From Micromonospora noduli (GTDB taxonomy: Bacteria; Actinomycetota; Actinomycetes; Mycobacteriales; Micromonosporaceae): a stretch of DNA of 64,000 nucleotides. The position numbers and the translations under genes were made by a program. The notes under the pieces are model-generated. The model was not told the origin of the DNA. It did not search any database and saw only the letters and a program-made list of their open reading frames with translations. Of the stretch, positions 22,478-29,624 are shown one piece after another. How positions within the stretch are numbered: the first letter of the stretch is position 1; each line of letters starts with the position of its first letter. The DNA lies in NCBI RefSeq assembly GCF_003264365.1, contig NZ_PYAK01000023.1:1-64000 (forward strand). The letters are read 5' to 3'.

Positions 22478-24564
22478 GCACCGGGGCGGTCGGACGGGCG
22501 TACCCCCGGCTGGAGGGCCCGGCGAAGGTCACCGGCACGGCCCGGTACGCGGTGGAGTACCCGGTGGACGGGGTCACCTACGGCTGGGCGGTGCCGTCGG
22601 CGGTGGTGCGGGGCCGGATCACCCGGATCGACATGACGGAGGCGCTGGCCTCGCCCGGTGTGCTGGCCGTGGTGCACCACGGCAACGCGCCCCGGATGGC
22701 GCCCGGCCCGCAGCCGGAGCTGCGGCTGTTGCAGGAGCCGACTGTGCACTACCGGGGGCAGTACGTCGCCGTGGTGGTGGCCACCAGCCTGGAGGCGGCC
22801 CGCGAGGGCGCCCGGCTGGTCCGGATCGACTACGACACCGGCCCGCACAGCACCGTGCTCACCGACGACCATCCCGGCCTGTACAAGCCGGACCAGGTCA
22901 ACCCCAGCTATCCGACGGACACCGCCGAGGGCGACTTCGACGCCGGGTACGCGGCCGCCCCGGTGCGGGTGGACGCCACGTACCGCACCCCGGCGTACCA
23001 CAACAACCCGATGGAACCGCACGCCACGACGGCGCAGTGGCACGACGGACGGCTGCTGGTGCACGACTCCAACCAGGGCGCGTCGTCGGTGCGGGCCACC
23101 CTCGCAGAGCTGTTCGAGGTGTCTCCGGAGTCGGTGCGGGTCGTGACCGAGCACGTCGGCGGCGGTTTCGGCAGCAAGGGCTACGCCAAGGCCGCGGTGG
23201 TGCTGACCGCCCTGGCGGCCCGGCACGTGGACCGCCCGGTGAAGCTGGCGCTGACCCGCCAGCAACTGTTCGGGCCGGTCGGCTACCGCACCCCCACCAT
23301 CCAGCGGGTCCGCCTCGCCGCCGACACCGACGGCCGGCTCACCGCCATCTGCCACGACGCGATCAGCCAGACCTCGACCATCCGCGAGTTCGCCGAGCAG
23401 ACCGCCGTCTACACCCGCAGCATGTACGCGGCACCGCACCGCCGCACCACGCACCGGCTGGTCCGCCTCGACGTGCCCACGCCGTTCTGGATGCGCGCCC
23501 CCGGGGAGTGCCCCGGCGCGTACGCCCTGGAGTCGGCGGTGGACGAGCTGGCCATCGCCGTCGGCATGGACCCGGTGGAGTTGCGCATCCGCAACGACAC
23601 GGCTGTCGACCCCGACCAGGGGCGCCCGTTCACCAGCCGCAACCTGGTGGCCTGCCTGCGCGAGGGCGCACAGCGGTTCGGCTGGGCGGACCGGGACCCG
23701 ACGCCCCGCGCCCGGCGCGACGGGCGCTGGCTGGTCGGCACGGGGGTGGCCGGGTCGAGCTACCCGGCCCGCGCCCGGCCGTCGTCGGCCAGAGCCACCG
23801 CCCGCCCCGACGGAAGCTTCCTGGTCCAGATCAACGCCACCGACATCGGCACCGGCGCCCGGACGGCGATCTGGCAGGTGGCCGCCGACGCGCTCGGTGT
23901 GCCGCCGGAGCTGGTGGAGATCCACATCGGCGACACCATCCTGCCGACCGCGCCGGTGGCCGGGGGCTCGATGGGCACCGCCAGTTGGAGCTGGGCGGTG
24001 ATACGCGCCGCGCAGGCGCTGCGCGAGAAACTGCGCGACGGCGGGCCGCCGACCGGCGAGGTGACCGCCGAGGCGGACACCACCGAGGAGGTGGGTGGGC
24101 AGCCGGCGCTGCCCCGGTACGCGTACGGGGCGCACTTCGTCGAGGTGCGGGTCGACGCGGACACCGGCGAGGTACGGCTGAATCGGATGCTCGGGGTGTT
24201 CGCGGCGGGGCGGGTGGTGAACCCGACGACGGCGCGCAGTCAGCTCATCGGCGGCATGACGATGGGGCTGTCGATGGCGCTGCACGAGGAGGGCGTGCTC
24301 GACGAGCGGTACGGCGACTGGGTCAACCACGACCTGGCCACCTACCACATCACCGGCTGCGCGGACGTGGAGTCCATCGAGGCGTACTGGTTGGACGAGC
24401 GGGACGACGAGCTGAACCCGGCCGGGGTGAAGGGCCTCGGCGAGATCGGCATCGTCGGCGCCGCGGCGGCGGTCGCCAACGCGGTGCACCACGCGACCGG
24501 CGTACGGATCCGGGAACTGCCGATCCGGCTGGACAAGCTTATCGGAGTATCAGACTTGCCTTAA
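22474..24564 (+). CDS. Molybdopterin-binding catalytic subunit (PaoC/YagR-like)
   Basis: A 696-residue large subunit of the xanthine oxidase family. It starts GRAYPRLEGPAKVTGTARYAV and contains VGGGFGSKGYAK (Mo cofactor contact), PFWMRAPGECPGAYALE and, near the C-terminus, KGLGEIGIVGAAAAVANAV with the catalytic Glu that activates the Mo-bound water. It oxidises an aldehyde or N-heterocycle; the substrate is not evident. The operon lacks a PaoD/XdhC-like insertion chaperone in this window. A divergent cytidylyltransferase-like gene and modABC 9 kb away could support cofactor supply. Confidence 0.9.
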   Translation: MSTGAVGRAYPRLEGPAKVTGTARYAVEYPVDGVTYGWAVPSAVVRGRITRIDMTEALASPGVLAVVHHGNAPRMAPGPQPELRLLQEPTVHYRGQYVAVVVATSLEAAREGARLVRIDYDTGPHSTVLTDDHPGLYKPDQVNPSYPTDTAEGDFDAGYAAAPVRVDATYRTPAYHNNPMEPHATTAQWHDGRLLVHDSNQGASSVRATLAELFEVSPESVRVVTEHVGGGFGSKGYAKAAVVLTALAARHVDRPVKLALTRQQLFGPVGYRTPTIQRVRLAADTDGRLTAICHDAISQTSTIREFAEQTAVYTRSMYAAPHRRTTHRLVRLDVPTPFWMRAPGECPGAYALESAVDELAIAVGMDPVELRIRNDTAVDPDQGRPFTSRNLVACLREGAQRFGWADRDPTPRARRDGRWLVGTGVAGSSYPARARPSSARATARPDGSFLVQINATDIGTGARTAIWQVAADALGVPPELVEIHIGDTILPTAPVAGGSMGTASWSWAVIRAAQALREKLRDGGPPTGEVTAEADTTEEVGGQPALPRYAYGAHFVEVRVDADTGEVRLNRMLGVFAAGRVVNPTTARSQLIGGMTMGLSMALHEEGVLDERYGDWVNHDLATYHITGCADVESIEAYWLDERDDELNPAGVKGLGEIGIVGAAAAVANAVHHATGVRIRELPIRLDKLIGVSDLP

Positions 24565-24582
24565 ATAAGCCGTCAGTGATAC
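24547..24582. promoter_or_regulatory. Inverted repeat before the ArsR-family gene
   Basis: Arms GTATCA (24547-24552) and TGATAC (24577-24582) flank an AT-rich 24-base spacer that overlaps the end of the molybdoenzyme gene and the promoter of the ArsR-type gene. It may be the autoregulatory operator. No ribosome-binding site precedes the GTG at 24593. Confidence 0.3.
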
Positions 24583-24592
24583 AACTGTCGTC

Positions 24593-24958
24593 GTGCACGC
24601 CTTCGACGTGCTGGGCGATCCGGTCCGGCGCCGCATCCTGGAACTGCTCGCCGGTGGCGAGCAGACCGCTGGCGCGGTCAGCGCGGTCATCCGCGAGGAG
24701 TTCGGCATCTCCCAGCCCGCCGTGTCCCAGCACCTCAAGGTGTTGCGCGACAACGGCTTCGCCACCGTGCGGCCAGAGGGCACCCGGCGGCTCTACGCGG
24801 TCGACCCACGCCCACTGCGCGAGGTCGACGGCTGGCTGGAGCACTTCCGCCGGTTCTGGACCCCACCCCTGGCGGCACTCGCCACCGAGCTGGCCCGGGG
24901 CCGACGCGAGCGTCGGCTGCGCGGGCCCGCCGACAAACCCGACGAGAGGAACACCTGA
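24593..24958 (+). CDS. ArsR-family transcriptional regulator
   Basis: A 121-residue winged-helix protein: HAFDVLGDPVRRRILELL, then FGISQPAVSQHLKVLRDNG as the recognition helix and GTRRLYAVDPRPL as the wing. There is no metal-binding Cys motif, so a non-metal ligand is likely. It overlaps the next gene at TGATG, a pairing typical of ArsR/SRPBCC modules in actinobacteria, in which the regulator controls its partner. Confidence 0.85.
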   Translation: MHAFDVLGDPVRRRILELLAGGEQTAGAVSAVIREEFGISQPAVSQHLKVLRDNGFATVRPEGTRRLYAVDPRPLREVDGWLEHFRRFWTPPLAALATELARGRRERRLRGPADKPDERNT

Positions 24959-25599
24959 TGTTCGACGCCACCGAGCAGATCAACGCCGTCCAGCGGAAGG
25001 TCGGCAGCCGCACCCTGGAAGCCGGTGAGGCGCGGGTCACCACGATCAGCCAGACCTACCAGGCGACGGCCGAGGATCTGTGGGACGCCTGCACCAGCGC
25101 CGAGCGCATCCCGCGCTGGTTCCTTCCGATCTCCGGTGACCTGCGGCTGGGTGGCACGTACCAGCTCCAGGGCAACGCCCACGGCAACGTCGAGAGCTGT
25201 GAGCCGCCGCACCGCTTCACCGCCACCTGGGAAATGGGCGGCGAGGTGAGCTGGATCGAGGTGCGGGTCACCCCCGTCGGCGACGAGCGGGCCCGCCTCG
25301 ACCTGGACCACATCGCGCACGTCGACCAGGACCGGTGGGCCCAGTTCGGGCCGGGCGCGGTCGGCGTCGGCTGGGACCTCGGGCTGCTCGGCCTCGCCTC
25401 GCACCTGGCCGGCGACGGCAGCGGGATCACCCCCGAGCAGGGCGCCGAGTGGACCGCCTCCGCCGAGGGACGACGGGCCATGGAGCTGAGCAGCCAACTG
25501 TGGTGCGAAGCGAGCATCGCCGCTGGCACCGACGCCGACGAGGCGAAGGCCGCCGCCGAACGCACCACCGCCTTCTACACGGGCGACCCGGCAGCCTGA
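24958..25599 (+). CDS. SRPBCC (AHSA1-like START) domain protein
   Basis: A 213-residue SRPBCC protein. The segment ISQTYQATAEDLWDACTSAERIPRWFLPI and the later RFTATWEMGGEVSWIEVRV form the helix-grip ligand pocket of the AHSA1 family. It is translationally coupled to the ArsR regulator (one-base overlap of stop and ATG). It likely binds a small hydrophobic ligand; the function is not known. Confidence 0.8.
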   Translation: MFDATEQINAVQRKVGSRTLEAGEARVTTISQTYQATAEDLWDACTSAERIPRWFLPISGDLRLGGTYQLQGNAHGNVESCEPPHRFTATWEMGGEVSWIEVRVTPVGDERARLDLDHIAHVDQDRWAQFGPGAVGVGWDLGLLGLASHLAGDGSGITPEQGAEWTASAEGRRAMELSSQLWCEASIAAGTDADEAKAAAERTTAFYTGDPAA

Positions 25600-25658
25600 G
25601 CCCGGGACGAGGCGGCGGCGCGACGGTCTGGGCGGGGGTCGGAGTAACGTGCTGCGGC

Positions 25659-26174
25659 ATGACCGGCACGCCGTACTCGCACTGCTCCTACTGCGGCGCC
25701 GCCTACCCGCCGGCCGCCGGATGGCCGCGAGTCTGCGCGGTCTGCGGCGAGACCGTCTGGCGCAACCCGCTGCCGGTGGCGGTCGCGGTGCTGCCGGTCC
25801 GCACCGCCGAGGGCCTGGGTGTGGTGGTGGTCCGCCGGGACATCGAGCCGGCCCGCGGCCTGCTCGCGCTGCCCGGCGGCTTCATCGAGTACGGCGAGGA
25901 GTGGTCCGACGCCCTCGTGCGGGAGCTGCGGGAGGAGACCGGCCTGATCGCGGCGGCCGAGGACGCCCGCCTGTTCGCGGTGCACGGCGCACCGGCGGGC
26001 GGCACGATGATGGTCTTCGGAGTGCTGCCCGAGCGGGCGGCCCAGGACCTGCCACCGTCGGCGCCGACCGAGGAGGCGACCGAGTGGCTGGTGCTCACCG
26101 ACCCGGTCGAGCTGGCGTTCTCCACCCACACCCGGGTACTCGCCGACTTCCTCACCCCCAACCACCCCGCCTGA
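25659..26174 (+). CDS. NUDIX hydrolase with N-terminal zinc ribbon
   Basis: A 171-residue protein. A CSYC...CAVC zinc-ribbon-like pair occupies residues 8-31 and is followed by a NUDIX fold with a complete Nudix box: GGFIEYGEEWSDALVRELRE then ETGL. The ribbon plus Nudix arrangement resembles NADH pyrophosphatase-like and ADP-ribose-type hydrolases. It cleaves a nucleoside diphosphate linked to another group; the substrate is not assignable. TAACGT eight bases upstream of the ATG may be a -10. Confidence 0.85.
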   Translation: MTGTPYSHCSYCGAAYPPAAGWPRVCAVCGETVWRNPLPVAVAVLPVRTAEGLGVVVVRRDIEPARGLLALPGGFIEYGEEWSDALVRELREETGLIAAAEDARLFAVHGAPAGGTMMVFGVLPERAAQDLPPSAPTEEATEWLVLTDPVELAFSTHTRVLADFLTPNHPA

Positions 26175-26193
26175 TCCCTGCACCCCACCCCGC

Positions 26194-26261
26194 GATCTTG
26201 CACTTACTGTGCCGACACAAGGCGGCGTACCACCCATATCGACAACCGAAACTGCAAGATC
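26194..26261. repeat. Intergenic palindrome with GATCTTGCA/TGCAAGATC ends
   Basis: Inverted arms GATCTTGCA (26194-26202) and TGCAAGATC (26253-26261) bracket 50 bases between the convergent NUDIX and kinase genes. It is one of four elements in this window with GATCTTG/CAAGATC at their ends (see 33071, 33254 and 50538). It may act as a bidirectional terminator. Confidence 0.55.
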
Positions 26262-26282
26262 GGCGCGGCGGACGCGGGGACT

Positions 26283-27716
26283 TCAGTGCGGTGCGTCCTC
26301 GGTGATCGGCAGCAGGACCCGGAAGGTGGTACGCCCCGGCTCGGTCTCCACCCGGATGTCGCCGTGGTGTTTGTGCACCACGATCCGGTACGAGATGTCC
26401 AGCCCCAGGCCGGTGCCCGCGCCGACCGGCTTGGTGGTGAAGAACGGCTCGAAGATGCGCGGACGCACCTCCGGCGGGATGCCCGGCCCGGTGTCGGTGA
26501 TCTCCACCGCCAGTTGGTCGCCGACCCGTCCGGTACGGACGGTCAACACACCCTTCTCCCCCATCGCGCCCAGCGCGTTGTCAATCAGGTTGGTCCACAC
26601 CTGGTTCAGCTCGGCCGCGTACGCCGGGACCGGTGGGAGGCCCCGGTCGTACTCGCGGGCCAGCTTGACCTCGGCGGGGATCTTGCCCTTGAACATCACC
26701 AGCGTGGCGTCGAGCAGGTCGTGCACGTCCACCACCCGGTGCGGCGCGCGGTCCAGCTGCGAGTACTGCTTGGCGGCGTCCACGAGCCCCGAGATCCGGG
26801 TGACCGCGTCGCCGATCTCGCGCATCAGCAGCTCGGTGTCGACCGTGTAGGTGAGCCAACGCACCGCCGCCTCCAGGTCCGCGGCGCCGACCGCGGCCTT
26901 GACCTGCGCCAGCCAGGCCGCGTCGAGCCCACCGCCGACCAGGATCGGCGCCAGGTCCCAGGCCCCGCCGACGCCATGGTCCTCCAGCCAGTCGGTGAGA
27001 GTGTCCTCGGCGTCGGCGGTGGCCATCGGGGTCAGCTTCGGCGCGGTGGCCACCCGGGCGACCGCCTCCTCCTGCAAGGCGACCAGGCCGTGCAGGGCGC
27101 TTCCGTCGAGCCGCCCGTCGGCGATCATGGCGAGCTTGTGCCGCATCCCGGCGACCCGGTCCCGCAGAACCGACGTGGCCCGCACCGCCGCCGCGGCCGG
27201 ATTGTTCAGCTCGTGGGTCAACCCCGCCGAGAGCGAACCGAGGGCCAGCAACCGCTCCCGCTCACCGACGATGGCCTGACTGTCCCGCATCCCGAAGAAC
27301 AGCCCCTCCAACAGGTGCATGGGCATCGGGAACCACGACCGCAGGGCGTACGCGAAGTCCTCCGCCGGCAGCACGAAGAACTCCGCGTCGGTCACCGCCC
27401 GCAGGCTGTTGCGGTAGATCTGGTCGACCTGGTCACCCAGGTACGCCTGAGTGGCCCCGCCGTACACCCCGCGCTGGTCGGTCCGGCTGACCTCGACGTC
27501 GTCGCCGCGCACCAGGCGACTCAACGCCACCGCCCCCCGCACCAGCACGAAGAAGCAGGTCGCGGGCTCACCCTCGCCGTACACGAGGGTGCCGCCGGCG
27601 CGCTGCTCGACCCGGCCGTGCTCGGCCAGCCAGTCGAGCTGCCCGTCGTCGAGCGCCTCGAACAGGAACAGGGTGCGCAACTGCGCCGGTGTCAGCCGGT
27701 CAGACTCGGTGGTCAC
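26283..27716 (-). CDS. Sensor histidine kinase with N-terminal cyclic-nucleotide-binding-like domain
   Basis: A 477-residue soluble kinase. Residues 1-140 resemble a cNMP-binding domain (GTLVYGEGEPATCFFVLVRGAVALSRLV). The phosphoacceptor His lies in GLTHELNNPAAAAVRA. The catalytic domain has LNQVWTNLIDNALGAMG (N box), DTGPGIP (G1) and GTGLGLDISYRIV (G2). No transmembrane helix is seen, so it senses an internal signal. It follows the response-regulator/oxidoreductase fusion in the same direction, and the two are almost certainly a two-component pair. Its GTG start uses a GAAGGAG ribosome-binding site that is part of a duplicated repeat. Confidence 0.85.
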   Translation of the reverse strand: MTTESDRLTPAQLRTLFLFEALDDGQLDWLAEHGRVEQRAGGTLVYGEGEPATCFFVLVRGAVALSRLVRGDDVEVSRTDQRGVYGGATQAYLGDQVDQIYRNSLRAVTDAEFFVLPAEDFAYALRSWFPMPMHLLEGLFFGMRDSQAIVGERERLLALGSLSAGLTHELNNPAAAAVRATSVLRDRVAGMRHKLAMIADGRLDGSALHGLVALQEEAVARVATAPKLTPMATADAEDTLTDWLEDHGVGGAWDLAPILVGGGLDAAWLAQVKAAVGAADLEAAVRWLTYTVDTELLMREIGDAVTRISGLVDAAKQYSQLDRAPHRVVDVHDLLDATLVMFKGKIPAEVKLAREYDRGLPPVPAYAAELNQVWTNLIDNALGAMGEKGVLTVRTGRVGDQLAVEITDTGPGIPPEVRPRIFEPFFTTKPVGAGTGLGLDISYRIVVHKHHGDIRVETEPGRTTFRVLLPITEDAPH

Positions 27717-27717
27717 A

Positions 27718-27813
27718 GGGACTCCTTCGCTCGCGACTGCGGGGCTCGCAAACCCGGCTCACTCCTCGCGCTCACCGGGACTCCTTCGCTCGCGACTGGG
27801 CTCGCAGAATTGG
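27718..27813. repeat. Two imperfect tandem copies of a repeat carrying a ribosome-binding site
   Basis: GGGACTCCTTCGCTCGCGACTG occurs at 27718 and again at 27777, each followed by GGGCTCGCA and a GGCTCACT stretch (period about 59 bp). Read on the minus strand each copy ends GCGAAGGAGTCCC; the copy next to the kinase supplies its Shine-Dalgarno sequence. It fills the whole gap between the regulator and kinase genes. Confidence 0.65.
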
Positions 27814-27814
27814 C

Positions 27815-29473
27815 TCACTGGGCCTCCAGGTAGCGGTGCACCAGCGACACCGCCATCGCACCCTCGCCGACGGCCGAGGCGACCCGCTTGACCGACTCGG
27901 CCCGCACGTCGCCGGCGGCGAACACGCCCGGCACGCTGGTCTCCAGGTGGTACGGGTCGCGCGACAGCGACCAGCCGGCCGGCCGCCGCCCCCCGGCAAG
28001 CAGATCCGGACCGGTCACGATGAAACCACGGTCGTCGCGGACCAGCACCCCGTCCAGCCAGTCGGTGCGGGGCTCCGCGCCGATGAAGATGAACAGCCAG
28101 GAGGTGTCGACCGAGCGGGCCTCCCCGGTGCGGGTGTCGCAGAGGGTGAGCCGTTCCAGGTGGTCCTCCCCCGCCCCGCCGACCACGGCGGTGTGCGGGT
28201 GCACGGTGATCCGGTCGATCCGTTCCAGCTGGTCGATCAGGTAACGCGACATCGAGTTGGTCAGGTCCGCACCACGGATGAGCAGGTGCACCCTCGACGC
28301 GTACCGGGAGAAGTGGACCGCCGCCTGGCCGGCGGAGTTCGCCCCGCCGACGATGTAGACGTCCTGCTCGACGCAGCTCGGCGCCTCGGTGGCGGCGGCG
28401 CCGTAGAACACCCCCCGCCCGGTGAAGTCGGCCAGCCCCGGGGCGTCGAGCACCCGGTACGAGACGCCGGTGGCCAGCACCACTGTGTGCGCGGCGATCT
28501 CGGTGCCGTCGCCGAAGCGCAGCAGCCGGGCACCGCCGGCCTCGCTGAGACCGACCACCTCCCGGGCGCTGAGCAGCTCGGCGCCGAACTTGACCGCCTG
28601 CCGCCGAGCCCGATCGGTCAACTGCGCGCCGGAGACACCGTCCGGGAAGCCCAGGTAGTTCTCGATGCGGCTGCTCTGCCCGGCCTGACCGCCGGTCGCC
28701 CGTCGCTCAACGAGCACGGTGCGCAGCCCCTCCGACGCGCCGTACACCGCCGAACCGAGACCGGCGGGGCCGCCGCCGATCACCACCAGGTCGTAGAAGT
28801 CACACGCCGGCACCACCGTCAACCCGGCCAGCGCGGCCAACTCGGCCTCGCTCGGGGCGACCAACGCCTTGCCCTCCGGCGTCACCACCAGCGGTACGTC
28901 CGCCTCGGTGGCCCCGGCCGCGTCGAGCAACCGGACGCCCTCCGGATCGTCGGACAACAGCCACCGGTACGGCACCAGGTTGCGGGCCAGGAAGTCGCGG
29001 ACCTTGAACGACGGGGCCGACCAGCGGTGCCCGACGACCCGGATCTCCGCGCTGGCCGCGTCCGGGGTGACCGCCCACGCCTCCAGCAGCCCGTCGACCA
29101 CCGGGTACAGCTTCTCCTCCGGCGGGTGCCAGGGCTTGAGCAGGTAGTGGTCCAGGTCGACCACGTTGATGGCCTCGATCGCGGCGTCGGTGTCCGCGTA
29201 CGCGGTGAGCAGCACCCGGCGGGCCGCCGGGAAGATGTCCATGGCCGCTTCCAGGAACTCGACGCCGGTCATCTCCGGCATCCGGTGGTCGGCCAGCAGC
29301 AGCGCCACCTGTTCGCCGCGCAGTTTGACCTCGCGCAGCGCGTCCAGCGCCTCCGGGCCGGAGGACGCCCGCAACACCCGGTAGCGGTCGCCGTAGCGGC
29401 GCCGGATGTCCCGGGCCACCGCCCGGGACACCACGGGGTCGTCGTCGACGGTCAGGATCACCGGGTTCGCCAT
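27815..29473 (-). CDS. Response regulator fused to a thioredoxin-reductase-like flavoprotein
   Basis: A 552-residue three-part protein. The receiver (1-130) begins VILTVDDDPVVSRAVARDI; its phosphoacceptor Asp lies in LLADHRMPEMTG, and LLKPW gives the conserved Lys. Residues about 145-220 resemble a glutaredoxin-like fold without cysteines (FLARNLVPYRWLL). The rest (about 225-552) is a pyridine-nucleotide oxidoreductase with VIGGGPAGLGSAVYGASEG, GGQAGQSSRIENYLGFP and VYIVGGANSAGQAAVHF. The CxxC of true thioredoxin reductase is missing where it is expected (GRGVFYGAAATEAPSC). It probably couples phosphorylation by the downstream kinase to a flavin-dependent redox activity; the substrate is unknown. 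Confidence 0.85.
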   Translation of the reverse strand: MANPVILTVDDDPVVSRAVARDIRRRYGDRYRVLRASSGPEALDALREVKLRGEQVALLLADHRMPEMTGVEFLEAAMDIFPAARRVLLTAYADTDAAIEAINVVDLDHYLLKPWHPPEEKLYPVVDGLLEAWAVTPDAASAEIRVVGHRWSAPSFKVRDFLARNLVPYRWLLSDDPEGVRLLDAAGATEADVPLVVTPEGKALVAPSEAELAALAGLTVVPACDFYDLVVIGGGPAGLGSAVYGASEGLRTVLVERRATGGQAGQSSRIENYLGFPDGVSGAQLTDRARRQAVKFGAELLSAREVVGLSEAGGARLLRFGDGTEIAAHTVVLATGVSYRVLDAPGLADFTGRGVFYGAAATEAPSCVEQDVYIVGGANSAGQAAVHFSRYASRVHLLIRGADLTNSMSRYLIDQLERIDRITVHPHTAVVGGAGEDHLERLTLCDTRTGEARSVDTSWLFIFIGAEPRTDWLDGVLVRDDRGFIVTGPDLLAGGRRPAGWSLSRDPYHLETSVPGVFAAGDVRAESVKRVASAVGEGAMAVSLVHRYLEAQ

Positions 29474-29624
29474 GGCGCCATGAAATCACCTGTCGAGGGT
29501 CGACCGCACCATCGCCAAGGCCCGGCCCACGGTTGACCGCCTCGCAGACGGGTAAGCCGGGAAGCCGCGCGGGTGGCCGGACATCGACGACCCGCCCGGT
29601 TGCCGCGCGAACCTCGGGGGGCCC

